Shown here: positions 44,018 through 52,586 of the stretch, one piece after another | Layout of the letters: each line of letters opens with the position of its first letter | Numbering within the stretch: the stretch's first letter is position 1 | DNA from: Bacteroides fragilis | GTDB lineage: Bacteria > Bacillota > Clostridia > Lachnospirales > Lachnospiraceae | NCBI GenBank assembly: GCA_023664485.1 | Contig: JAMPFK010000001.1 | Span: 229,564-293,563, forward strand | Direction of reading: 5' to 3' | DNA length: 64,000 bases | Translations under genes and position numbers: made by a program | Notes under the pieces: generated by a model | The model's database searches: none | Seen by the model: only the letters and a program-made list of their open reading frames with translations | Told to the model about the DNA's origin: nothing

Positions 44018-44905
44018 TTATGAAATTTCCGGATAATTAATATATCCCTGCATCCAGATAATACCCTTGAATCTGCGTCCTGCCTGCGGTTCTCCATATA
44101 AATCCTCAGCATTGATGCATACATCGAACTGCAGATCATTACAGCTTATCTTCATGAGATAAATTTCTTCCTCTGTCAGCTTATTTACTGTCCTGGTATA
44201 TTCTAAAATTTCACCCAAAACAGAATACTGATCACATTCTACGCCATAAGGCATAAAATAAGTATCTACCAGACTAAAAACATCCTCCTTTAATATTTTT
44301 CTGGAAATAGACGTATAAGTATCCATATCCTCTAAAGTAAGACTTTCTATCGCTTCTTCATCGCCCTGCCGTGCGGCTGCGATCAGTTGATTCCTGTTGA
44401 TCAAGGCTTTTTTAACCCGGCTCATTTCTCTCTCGTCCTTAACGAGAGGAAGAATAATATTTCCTTTAATCGAAAGAGCGGACAATGTAAGCGTCGTTCC
44501 TCTGATTGGAAGCAGGTTCATCTGTTGTGCTTTTATATAAGGAATCAGATTCTGTAAATAAAATATCAGGCTGACTCCGACTTTAATATCATCACAGATT
44601 CCCGCATAAGATTCCTTTTCCGCATGACGTTCTACGGATACGTCTTCATGAGAGCTGATTCCTCTTCCCCTCAGATAAGGATAAAAATAATCAAATGTGA
44701 AATTATCATCTTCATCAAATTCCCCGCAGACAGCAATTCCCATATTTTCAGCAAAATCTTCGCAAAACTCTGCAAGTATGGTTTCGTTACCATTAGACGT
44801 ATAAGAACGATGCGTTGCACTTAAAATAACATCGGTAACCAGCTTCTGCTGTTCTTTCCTGTCTATCAGCCTGCTAAAACCAATAGCCCGCATATATTTA
44901 TGCAA
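44018..44905 (-). CDS. DUF3881-family protein
   Basis: A 295-residue soluble protein beginning HKYMRAIGFS, the start of the DUF3881 family of Clostridia. It includes YFYPYLRGRGISSHEDVSVE and VGVSLIFYLQN, and ends with GRRFKGIIWMQGYINYPE. No catalytic motif is known. I prefer a TTG start at 44905 because GGGAGG lies seven bases upstream; a GTG at 44914 overlaps that site. It follows serS closely and may be cotranscribed with it. Confidence 0.75.
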   Translation of the reverse strand: MHKYMRAIGFSRLIDRKEQQKLVTDVILSATHRSYTSNGNETILAEFCEDFAENMGIAVCGEFDEDDNFTFDYFYPYLRGRGISSHEDVSVERHAEKESYAGICDDIKVGVSLIFYLQNLIPYIKAQQMNLLPIRGTTLTLSALSIKGNIILPLVKDEREMSRVKKALINRNQLIAAARQGDEEAIESLTLEDMDTYTSISRKILKEDVFSLVDTYFMPYGVECDQYSVLGEILEYTRTVNKLTEEEIYLMKISCNDLQFDVCINAEDLYGEPQAGRRFKGIIWMQGYINYPEIS

Positions 44906-44920
44906 AGGTTTCACCTCCCT

Positions 44921-46198
44921 TTATCTGATTTCCGCCTTGCCACCCATATAAGGACGAAGAACCTCAGGAATGCGAATGGATCCATCCTTCTGCAGATTAT
45001 TTTCCAAAAATGCAATCAACATTCTGGGCGGTGCGACGACCGTATTGTTTAATGTATGCGCAAAGTATTTTCCGTCTTTACCGTTTACCCGTATTCTCAA
45101 TCTTCTTGCCTGTGCATCGCCGAGATTAGAGCAGCTCCCTACTTCAAAATATTTCTTCTGTCTCGGAGACCAAGCTTCGACGTCATAGGATTTCACCTTC
45201 AAATCGGCGAGGTCGCCTGAGCAGCATTCGATTGTTCTGACCGGAATATCTATCGATCTAAATAAGTCTACCGTATTTTGCCATAGTTTGTCAAACCAAA
45301 CTTGAGATTCTTCCGGTTTACATACAACGATCATTTCCTGCTTTTCAAACTGATGGATACGATAGACGCCTCGCTCTTCTATGCCGTGCGCGCCTTTTTC
45401 CTTCCGAAAGCAGGGAGAATAGCTTGTCAGTGTCTGCGGAAGATTTTCTTCAGGAATAATCGTATCGATAAATTTACCGATCATAGAATGTTCGGACGTA
45501 CCAATTAAGTATAAATCTTCTCCTTCGATTTTATACATCATGGCATCCATTTCCGCAAAGCTCATGACTCCATCGACTACTGCACTGCGAATCATGAACG
45601 GCGGAACGCAGTAAGTAAATCCTCTGTCGATCATAAAATCTCTCGCATAGGAAATAACGGCTGAATGAAGTCTGGCAATATCGCCCATCAGATAATAAAA
45701 ACCGTTTCCCGCTACCCTTCCTGCAGCATCCATATCGATTCCATTAAATCTTTCCATAATTTCCGTATGATAAGGAATTTCAAAATCAGGAACAGCCGGT
45801 TCTCCATATTTCCGGACTTCCACATTTTCAGAATCGTCTTTTCCAATGGGAACAGACGGATCGATGATATTCGGTATCATCATCATATCTTTTTTGATTT
45901 TCTCACGAAGTTCGTTTTCTTTCTCTTCCAGTTCAGCAAGGCGCGCTGCATTTGCGGATACCTCCGCTTTCTTTGCTTCCGCTTCTTCTTTTCTGCCCTG
46001 AGACATCAATGCGCCGATTTCCTTTGAAATTTTATTCCGATCAGAGCGGATATTATCGGCTTCCTGCTGTGCTTTTCTGACTTCCGTATCCAAAGCGATT
46101 ACTTCATCCACCAGCTCCAGCTTGGCATCCTGAAATTTTTTTCTGATATTTTCTTTTACCGCTTCCGGATTTTCTCTCAGAAATTTAATGTCTATCAT
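44921..46198 (-). CDS. serS: Seryl-tRNA synthetase
   Basis: A 425-residue class II synthetase. The N-terminal tRNA-binding coiled coil occupies residues 25-105. Motif 2 is FRKEKGAHGIEERGVYRIHQ and motif 3 is NTVVAPPRMLIAFLEN, preceded by TSEHSMIG. It charges tRNA-Ser. GGAGG lies eight bases before the ATG at 46198; the frame also opens at 46213. A short translated-looking frame sits directly upstream. No T-box leader is visible. Confidence 0.97.
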   Translation of the reverse strand: MIDIKFLRENPEAVKENIRKKFQDAKLELVDEVIALDTEVRKAQQEADNIRSDRNKISKEIGALMSQGRKEEAEAKKAEVSANAARLAELEEKENELREKIKKDMMMIPNIIDPSVPIGKDDSENVEVRKYGEPAVPDFEIPYHTEIMERFNGIDMDAAGRVAGNGFYYLMGDIARLHSAVISYARDFMIDRGFTYCVPPFMIRSAVVDGVMSFAEMDAMMYKIEGEDLYLIGTSEHSMIGKFIDTIIPEENLPQTLTSYSPCFRKEKGAHGIEERGVYRIHQFEKQEMIVVCKPEESQVWFDKLWQNTVDLFRSIDIPVRTIECCSGDLADLKVKSYDVEAWSPRQKKYFEVGSCSNLGDAQARRLRIRVNGKDGKYFAHTLNNTVVAPPRMLIAFLENNLQKDGSIRIPEVLRPYMGGKAEIR

Positions 46199-46219
46199 AT
46201 TGAAATCCTCCATTTTTGC

Positions 46220-46276
46220 TTAGCCTGCGAATTTGGGCACAAGCTCAAATTTGCCTGTGAAAAATTTATTTTTCAC
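46220..46276 (-). CDS. Putative 18-residue leader peptide upstream of serS
   Basis: A short frame starts at GTG with a perfect AGGAGG eight bases upstream (46285-46290) and reads MKNKFFTGKFELVPKFAG before TAA, ending 21 bases before serS. The DNA forms a hairpin (TGTGAAAAAT with ATTTTTCACA) inside the coding part. It contains no serine codon, so classic attenuation by serine starvation is unlikely. A related frame lies upstream of mnmG. Translation is inferred from the ribosome-binding site only. Confidence 0.45.
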   Translation of the reverse strand: MKNKFFTGKFELVPKFAG

Positions 46277-46359
46277 AGTATATTCCTCCTGATTATCTGT
46301 CAGATTCGATCTGCGGTATTTTGGTATAAACCAGAATTTAATCATAAAATCAAAGATTT

Positions 46360-47409
46360 TTAACCTATGACTTCTTTGATATAAATATTATTCACTTCCA
46401 GCAAATCTTTTATAATATTTACGGTATCCCCATTTTTATCCCTGACGATACGAAGAACAGGCCTTCCCGGAAATTGTTTGTTCTGGCGCATAACGATCCC
46501 TACTTCGTCTTCATTAGTACGAACATATGTTCCAGCCGGATATACTGCGGTAAACTCTAAAAAGATATCGACAATTCTGCCGTCAAACTTAATATCTCTG
46601 AAATTTTTTAAATATTCTACCGCTTCATAAACTTTAGCTCTCTTACAGCCGACGCCGCATATCATTTCATCGAAAGCGTCGCATACCTGTATAATGCGGC
46701 ATTCCAACGGAATATCCGTCGCTTTCAAAGGATAACCTGAACCGTCAATTCTTTCATGATGATATAATATCATATTCTTGCTTATATTGGAAATCCAATT
46801 TTCATTTTGCAAAGCAGAATATGCGTAAACGGGATGCTTCTTATATTCCGAATATTCAAATTCCGTCATTTCTTCCGGATCGCGGTCCATATAATCAGCC
46901 GTCAAATAACGAAGCCCCAAATCATGAAGCAGACAGCCGACACCGATATCATGAACCAGATCATGTGAAAGATTCAAACGCAGTGCAACTACCGTAGCCA
47001 GGCTGCATATACTGACAGAATGTTCGTAAATATCAGAACTTCTCTCTCTGAGATCATATATCCGCTGAACGACTTCTTCTTCCTCAAGAATCTGTATAAT
47101 AATATGATCCGCCGTCTGACTCAATTCAACAAGTTCTTCGTTATGGCAGTATGTATGCTTTTCGAGAATATCCCGAACCTTGAATTTGAATGATTCCTCA
47201 AGATCATTCTTCAAGATAGCAACGGATTCCATTTCTTTTTCATCCCATACATACACTTCCTTAATATTCAGTTCTTTTAATTTGCCAATATAATCCTGAC
47301 GCAGTATACTTCCTTCGGATAACAATATATTGTAATCGCCAGTCATAATATTATTGGCCAGACGTTCTTTTCCCGTTAAATCATCAATTTTACATATTTT
47401 TTTAATCAT
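46360..47409 (-). CDS. HD-GYP-domain phosphodiesterase
   Basis: A 349-residue protein with an N-terminal region of unknown type, then an HD-GYP domain: HSVSICSLATVVAL, the metal motif LLHDLGLRY, HHERIDGSGYP (the GYP loop) and QVCDAFDEM. Such enzymes usually degrade cyclic di-GMP. The C-terminal 70 residues are beta-rich and resemble the end of other Clostridial HD-GYP proteins. I chose the ATG at 47409; a GTG lies four codons upstream. It is 36 bases after the DUF4446 gene. Confidence 0.88.
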   Translation of the reverse strand: MIKKICKIDDLTGKERLANNIMTGDYNILLSEGSILRQDYIGKLKELNIKEVYVWDEKEMESVAILKNDLEESFKFKVRDILEKHTYCHNEELVELSQTADHIIIQILEEEEVVQRIYDLRERSSDIYEHSVSICSLATVVALRLNLSHDLVHDIGVGCLLHDLGLRYLTADYMDRDPEEMTEFEYSEYKKHPVYAYSALQNENWISNISKNMILYHHERIDGSGYPLKATDIPLECRIIQVCDAFDEMICGVGCKRAKVYEAVEYLKNFRDIKFDGRIVDIFLEFTAVYPAGTYVRTNEDEVGIVMRQNKQFPGRPVLRIVRDKNGDTVNIIKDLLEVNNIYIKEVIG

Positions 47410-47445
47410 ACGTTCTACCACTTATTATTCTAATTAATGAATCCC

Positions 47446-47961
47446 CTAATCATCTTCGCCGATTGCCATATTCAATGCCTGTCTTTCCTCATCGCCAAGT
47501 TCGATATCGCATTCGCCATGTTTGATTTCTTTGGTATAGGTATAGCACCCCTCCGTACTATGCACTGAATTTAAAACAAAACCATTATTGTTTTCATCCA
47601 GAAGTGCGAGACTAAAGCTTAACTGTCCGCCCATCTGGGCAAAAGCATCATATTTTACAATGCCGATTTTCTGAAAAGCTTTTTCCAAATTTCTATATAA
47701 GGTACGAATATCTTTCTCATTTTTATCGATAGAACTCTTGATAAACTTATTATCTTCATATAAACCAAAAATATCTTTTTCCAGATTTTTTGCATTCTTT
47801 CCTAACATGAATTTTTTATATTTTTTTGTCATATTTGACAACTTTACCATTTGGATAATCACTAAAATCAGTATAATCAAAAGAAATACAATCAATCCGA
47901 TAAAAATATATGTAATATCAAGATTACCAAGCCCTATCATCCTCAGTAAATCATAATTCAT
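47446..47961 (-). CDS. DUF4446-family membrane protein
   Basis: A 171-residue protein with one membrane helix (residues 17-40), a coiled-coil stretch (YKKFMLGKNAKNLEKDI onward), and the conserved core KIGIVKYDAFAQMGGQLSFS typical of DUF4446, which often follows parB in Clostridia. It lies 20 bases after parB, so it is probably in the same operon. Function unknown; a link to the origin region is suggested by position only. Confidence 0.85.
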   Translation of the reverse strand: MNYDLLRMIGLGNLDITYIFIGLIVFLLIILILVIIQMVKLSNMTKKYKKFMLGKNAKNLEKDIFGLYEDNKFIKSSIDKNEKDIRTLYRNLEKAFQKIGIVKYDAFAQMGGQLSFSLALLDENNNGFVLNSVHSTEGCYTYTKEIKHGECDIELGDEERQALNMAIGEDD

Positions 47962-47981
47962 TTTTTCTTTAATCTTCCTCC

Positions 47982-48869
47982 TTAATGGGCACTCAACAAA
48001 CTTATGATTTTTTCCAGATCATCATGTGAATAAAATTCAATTTCAATTTTACCGGAACCATTGCCCTTGGAAGCGATAGCTACTTTTGTTCCAAGCGATT
48101 GTTTTAATTTTTCTTCCACATCCTGATAAATAACTTCCAGGCTTTTATCTCCTTCTTCATCTTTTTTAGGTTTTTCCGGTTTATTTAAATTTTTAACCAG
48201 CTTTTCAACATCACGGACGCTTAACTTTTCATCGAAAATTTTCTGTGCAATATTATATTGTTCTTCCGGATCTTCGATTGAAATCAATGCCCTGGCATGT
48301 CCGCTGGAAATCATATCATCAATAATCATCTGTTGGACTTTATCACATAATTTTAAAAGTCTCATAGAATTTGTAACGGCGGTCCTGCTTTTAGACACTC
48401 TTTCCGCGACCTCATCCTGTTTTAAATTAAATTCTGTCAAAAGTCTTTTATAGGCAAGAGCTTCTTCAATCGGGTTCAAATCTTCTCTTTGTATATTTTC
48501 AATTAAAGAAATTTCAACAATTTCCTGATCCGTATAATCCCGGACAATAACAGGAACTTCTTTCAATCCGGCCAGCTTGGCGGCACGCCATCGGCGTTCT
48601 CCGGCAATGATTTCATAGTAAGTCTTTCTATCCTGTACGAGAATAGGTTGTAATAAACCGAATTGTTTAATAGAATCTGCCAGTTCCTGTAAAGAATCTT
48701 CATCAAATTTTTTTCTTGGCTGTTCGCGATTGGGTTCTATTTTTGTAATTTTTACGATCGTATCCGGTTCTTTTTTTTCCTCTCCATCTTTCGTATTTTT
48801 TCCTTTTGTATCTACAGACACATTCGGAATCAGTGCATCAAGACCTTTTCCTAATCCTCTTGCCGCCAT
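47982..48869 (-). CDS. parB: Chromosome-partitioning protein ParB (Spo0J)
   Basis: A 295-residue ParB CTPase clamp. Residues 40-130 hold the CTP-binding fold with GERRWRAAKLAG, SLIENIQREDLNPIEEALAY follows, then the helix-turn-helix (QDEVAERVSKSRTAVTNSMR) and a C-terminal dimer domain. It loads onto parS sites near oriC and recruits SMC. The ATG has GGAG 12 bases upstream. It follows parA by about 40 bases. Confidence 0.97.
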   Translation of the reverse strand: MAARGLGKGLDALIPNVSVDTKGKNTKDGEEKKEPDTIVKITKIEPNREQPRKKFDEDSLQELADSIKQFGLLQPILVQDRKTYYEIIAGERRWRAAKLAGLKEVPVIVRDYTDQEIVEISLIENIQREDLNPIEEALAYKRLLTEFNLKQDEVAERVSKSRTAVTNSMRLLKLCDKVQQMIIDDMISSGHARALISIEDPEEQYNIAQKIFDEKLSVRDVEKLVKNLNKPEKPKKDEEGDKSLEVIYQDVEEKLKQSLGTKVAIASKGNGSGKIEIEFYSHDDLEKIISLLSAH

Positions 48870-48911
48870 ATTATAAATTTGTACTCCTTTTCCAAATATT
48901 CGAAATCTATA

Positions 48912-49676
48912 TTAAAATTTTCTATTGATTACTTCATCAGCCAACATCATATATGCTTCTGCTCCCGCAGATTTTGAATCATACATATGAATCGGCATTC
49001 CATGACTCGGCGCCTCCGCCAATCTGATGTTTCTTGGTATTACAGTATTATAAACATTCTGGCTTAAATGACTTTTTACATTTTCCACTACCTGCATAGA
49101 AAGATTTGTTCTGGAATCATACATTGTAAAAACGACTCCTTCCATATCCAAATCCGGATTCAACCTTTCTTTTACAAGATTTACCGTATGTATCAACTGA
49201 CTTAAACCTTCCAACGCATAATATTCGCATTGAATAGGAACAAGCACTGTGTCTGCGGTCGTCATGGAATTTATTGTCAACATGCTCAAAGAAGGCGGAC
49301 AGTCTATAATAATAAAATCATATTTATCCTTTACCCAGTCAACTTCATTTTTTAATATGTATTCTTTCTTATCGATTCCAATCAGTTCAATTTCTGCTGC
49401 CGCAAGATTGACATTAGAAGGAATAATAGAAACTCCTGGAATAACATTTTTTAAAATACATTCTTCTATGGAACATTCACTTAAAATTAATTCATAAATT
49501 GTATTTTCCAATTCATTTTTTTCAATACCAAAACCGCTCGTTGTATTTCCCTGCGGATCGATATCAATTACCAAAACATTTTTTTCTTTTGCTGCTAAAG
49601 ATGCAGCTAAATTAATAGATGTTGTTGTCTTACCGACACCGCCTTTTTGATTTGCGATTGCAATCGTTCTTCCCAT
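48912..49676 (-). CDS. parA: Chromosome-partitioning ATPase ParA (Soj)
   Basis: A 254-residue ParA/MinD-type ATPase with the deviant Walker A QKGGVGKTTTSINLA near residue 9, Walker A' VIDIDPQGN and Walker B FIIIDCPPSL. It works with ParB in origin segregation and, in Bacillus, regulates DnaA. GGAG lies before the ATG. It is the first gene of parA-parB-DUF4446. Confidence 0.97.
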   Translation of the reverse strand: MGRTIAIANQKGGVGKTTTSINLAASLAAKEKNVLVIDIDPQGNTTSGFGIEKNELENTIYELILSECSIEECILKNVIPGVSIIPSNVNLAAAEIELIGIDKKEYILKNEVDWVKDKYDFIIIDCPPSLSMLTINSMTTADTVLVPIQCEYYALEGLSQLIHTVNLVKERLNPDLDMEGVVFTMYDSRTNLSMQVVENVKSHLSQNVYNTVIPRNIRLAEAPSHGMPIHMYDSKSAGAEAYMMLADEVINRKF

Positions 49677-49863
49677 ACTTCATTTCTCCGATTTTTAATA
49701 TATAGTTAATCTTCTCGCTAACACTCATTATATCACTAATTATTTAGATAATCTACACCAAATTATTTATAAAATACCGGAGAAACCACAAATAAATGTT
49801 TCACACTTTTTGAAATAATCAAAAAATGTTTCACGTTTTCTTTTACAATATCTAGTATCAAAA

Positions 49864-49879
49864 TGTTTCACATGAAACA
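49864..49879. promoter_or_regulatory. parS site 1
   Basis: TGTTTCACATGAAACA is a perfect 16-base palindrome and differs from the Firmicute parS consensus TGTTNCACGTGAAACA at one central base. It lies about 190 bases upstream of parA. Confidence 0.92.
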
Positions 49880-49911
49880 TTATCTTGATGATAAAAAATT
49901 TTATTTTAAAA

Positions 49912-49927
49912 TGTTTCACATGAAACA
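49912..49927. promoter_or_regulatory. parS site 2
   Basis: A second perfect copy of TGTTTCACATGAAACA, 48 bases after the first. Close pairing of sites would help ParB spreading. Confidence 0.92.
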
Positions 49928-50006
49928 TTTTCTATTCTATAATTTTTTGCTTCATTAAAAAATTACACGGTAAATTTTTGTAATCATCGATTCTTCACAA
50001 TAATTT

Positions 50007-50657
50007 TTATACCTTTATAATATTATTTCTAATTGCAAAAACAGCCGCCTGTGTTCTATCGGAAACATCTATCTTTTTAAAAATATTAGAAATATGGTTT
50101 TTAACAGTACGCTCGCTAATATCTAAATTCAAAGCAATTTCTTTATTTGACATTCCATTTGCTACTTGAATTAAAACTTCCAATTCGCGTTTTGTTAAAA
50201 ATTCGATTTTATCTTTTTCAACATCTCTATTAGCAAGCCGGAAATTTAATTCAGGAATTAAACTTGGCTGAATATAAGTTTTTCCACTGAGTACCATATA
50301 AATTGCCTTTTTTAATTCCGATGATTGGGAATCTTTCATAAGATATCCGTCAACGCCATGGTCAACAGCTTTGATCAAATATTCTACTTCATTATGAAGC
50401 GTCAACATTAAGACTTTAACGTCAAAATTGTCTTCTTTTAATTTTTGTAAAACTTCTATTCCATTTTTTAATGGCATATTAATATCCAGCAAAAGAATAT
50501 CAGGATTATATTCTTTTAATTTTTCCAGACATTCTTCGCCATCTCCTGCCTCTGCGATAACTTCTATAGTTCCATCAAGTTCTAATAACTGCTTAATTCC
50601 TTCTCTCATTAGATTATGATCATCCGCAATCATTACTTTAATTGTTTCATTCATCAT
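50007..50657 (-). CDS. LuxR/NarL-type response regulator
   Basis: A 216-residue regulator. The receiver domain carries the phospho-Asp in LLLDINMP near residue 56 and the switch Lys in YLMKDS. The C-terminal LuxR-type helix-turn-helix is LTKRELEVLIQVANGMSNKE followed by IALNLDISERTVKNHI. It lies 32 bases after the kinase gene and is clearly its partner. It resembles DegU and LiaR. Its regulon is unknown; its position between parA and rsmG is unusual. Confidence 0.93.
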   Translation of the reverse strand: MMNETIKVMIADDHNLMREGIKQLLELDGTIEVIAEAGDGEECLEKLKEYNPDILLLDINMPLKNGIEVLQKLKEDNFDVKVLMLTLHNEVEYLIKAVDHGVDGYLMKDSQSSELKKAIYMVLSGKTYIQPSLIPELNFRLANRDVEKDKIEFLTKRELEVLIQVANGMSNKEIALNLDISERTVKNHISNIFKKIDVSDRTQAAVFAIRNNIIKV

Positions 50658-50689
50658 CTCTTACACCCCTGACTATAGTTTATTAAAAG

Positions 50690-51343
50690 TTAAAAGGGTA
50701 TTTCTATTTCAATAGCAGTTCCATTTTCAGAAGAATTAATATTTATTTTACCATTTAATAAAGAAACTGTCTCTTTCATCATCGATAATCCAAAATGAAA
50801 ATCCTGTTTATTTACCTCTTCTTCTTTAAAACCAATTCCATTATCTTTTATTTTTAAAAAAATTGTTTTTTCATGCTCTTTTAAAGAGATAAATAATTTA
50901 TTACCTTTTGAATGTTTTATCGCATTATAGTAAGATTCCTGTATAAATCTCAAAATAGATACCTGTATCAGTTTATTTTCACATGAAACATCATCGACAT
51001 CGGACTCCAAAGAAAAATTATATTTTTTACATACCGTACTCGACATTTTTTCTATTGTGTTTTTCAAACCAATATCTTCTAAAGAAACAGGATACATATT
51101 ATAAATAACAATACGCACATCATTAATAATCTGACGCAGCTCCTTTTCCACGGTTGCAAACTCTAATTTTGCTTTTACCGGATCCTGATCGATATATATG
51201 GAACCTAATTCAATTTTATGTATTAAATGAGAAAGATTTTGCAAAGTAACATCATGCAGATCTTTTGCGATTCTTTTTCTTTCCATTTCCCTGATATCAA
51301 GAATGGAAAAATTATTTTCACTATCAGAAGTAATATTATTCAA
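50690..51343 (-). CDS. Cytoplasmic HisKA_3 sensor histidine kinase
   Basis: A 217-residue kinase without membrane segments. The dimer and phosphoacceptor part is ERKRIAKDLHDVTLQNLSHL with His near residue 29. The ATPase domain has NAIKHSKGN and KIKDNGIGF. It resembles DegS-like and LiaS-like kinases but has almost no sensor domain, so it must sense through an interaction or partner protein. The start is uncertain: TTG at 51343, or ATG at 51286 just before the phosphoacceptor helix. A parS-like sequence lies inside it at about 50975-50990. Confidence 0.9.
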   Translation of the reverse strand: MNNITSDSENNFSILDIREMERKRIAKDLHDVTLQNLSHLIHKIELGSIYIDQDPVKAKLEFATVEKELRQIINDVRIVIYNMYPVSLEDIGLKNTIEKMSSTVCKKYNFSLESDVDDVSCENKLIQVSILRFIQESYYNAIKHSKGNKLFISLKEHEKTIFLKIKDNGIGFKEEEVNKQDFHFGLSMMKETVSLLNGKININSSENGTAIEIEIPF

Positions 51344-51532
51344 AGGAATACACCAAGTTCAGACAAATTTTTAAAATAACTGTCTGCCTTTCTTTTTATG
51401 GGTTACTATTATCATATAATAATTTTTGAAATAAGAAAAGGGGTTTTTATTTGTAATTGATAAGATTCTGCTATATAATAAGATAAAGACGACATATTTT
51501 CTAATGAATCCTATTAACATAGTCTGCCTTAC

Positions 51533-51565
51533 TTGCCTATACCCGAATAAATTCGGTATAGGCAA
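51533..51565 (+). other. Strong hairpin in the kinase-hydrolase gap
   Basis: TTGCCTATACCCGAAT and ATTCGGTATAGGCAA pair over about 15 bases with a single-base bulge and a two-base loop. No T run follows on either strand, so it is not a standard terminator. It could be an RNA structure in the hydrolase leader or a protein-binding site. The rest of 51344-51635 holds no other gene. Confidence 0.55.
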
Positions 51566-51635
51566 ACGCGGCATACTATCAAATTCATTACTATACTATT
51601 TGTGCCGCCGGCCTGGCAGCGGAATGGAGATTAAT

Positions 51636-52580
51636 ATGAACAAAAAAATTATGACGGCTGGTATTTTATCGACAGCTGCTTTTGCGGGAATTCATGTAAT
51701 CAACAGAATACAGAATTTTTTATATACTTCCGGCAGTCTTTTGTCCTGTTCGGAAAATTATTTTTATAAATGGCGTTTTGGGCAGGTTAAATATGATAAA
51801 AAAGGAAAGGGCAGCCCTGTTCTCTTTGTACACGATTTAACAGCCGGAAGTTCGGGTTATGAATTTCACAGACTGGTCAATAATCTGACAGACCAACATG
51901 AAGTTTATACTCTGGATTTACTGGGATATGGTCTTTCCGATAAGCCCTCTCTCACTTATACGAATAATTTATATGAACAGCTGATTGCAGATTTTATCAA
52001 AAACGTTATCTCTAAAAAAACCTCGATCGTTGCAACCGGAAATTCCGTTCCTTTTATGATTATGGCATGTCATCACAATCCGGAATTTTTTGATAAAATG
52101 ATTTTCATCAATCCACAAAGTTTATACAGTCAAAACCAAATACCATCCAGCCAGACGAAACTTTTAAAATTCATATTTGAAACGCCCGTTATAGGTACCT
52201 TCTTATATAATATATTAAATACGAAACATTCTTTTGAAAAAACTTTCAGAGAAAAATACTTTTATGACGAATCCAATATAAAAGAAAAATATATTTTAAA
52301 CTATATGGAAGCGTCACAGCTCGCCGGATGTTATGCTAAATATTCTTTCGCATGTTTCACGGGAAAATTTATGAACACGAATATTCTTCATTCGTTAAAA
52401 GAAATCAATCACAGCATTCTGATGCTTGGCGGCGCAGAAAAAACAGATATCGAAACGACGCTGGAAAATTATGTTTATTATAATTCTTCCATTGAAACAG
52501 ATTATATTCCTGAAACGAAACATCTTCCTCAATTAGAGGCTCCCGATAAGATACTGGAACAGATACAATTATTTTTATAG
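51636..52580 (+). CDS. Alpha/beta hydrolase with atypical nucleophile elbow
   Basis: A 314-residue protein with an N-terminal hydrophobic segment (MTAGILSTAAFAG), then an alpha/beta hydrolase fold: oxyanion region VLFVHDLTAGSSGYEF, LGYGLSDKP, the nucleophile loop TGNSVPF (G-x-S-x-P rather than G-x-S-x-G), and a C-terminal His in ETKHLPQLEAP. GGAG lies six bases before the ATG; the frame stays open upstream to 51504. It is the only plus-strand gene between parA and dnaA and converges on rsmG with a six-base gap. Substrate unknown. Confidence 0.8.
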   Translation: MNKKIMTAGILSTAAFAGIHVINRIQNFLYTSGSLLSCSENYFYKWRFGQVKYDKKGKGSPVLFVHDLTAGSSGYEFHRLVNNLTDQHEVYTLDLLGYGLSDKPSLTYTNNLYEQLIADFIKNVISKKTSIVATGNSVPFMIMACHHNPEFFDKMIFINPQSLYSQNQIPSSQTKLLKFIFETPVIGTFLYNILNTKHSFEKTFREKYFYDESNIKEKYILNYMEASQLAGCYAKYSFACFTGKFMNTNILHSLKEINHSILMLGGAEKTDIETTLENYVYYNSSIETDYIPETKHLPQLEAPDKILEQIQLFL

Positions 52581-52586
52581 ATGATT

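Larger units (their letters stand above)
49677..50006. other. Intergenic region holding the parS cluster
   Basis: This AT-rich gap separates parA from the response regulator. Besides the two palindromic parS sites listed separately, it has two half-like sites, TGTTTCACACTTTTTGAAAT near 49798 and TGTTTCACGTTTT near 49827. No gene is seen. Confidence 0.6.

Noticed and set aside
46199..46359. Possible T-box leader for serS
   Set aside because: No TGGNACC-type T-box sequence or serine specifier loop could be found in the gap; a short coding frame explains part of it better.
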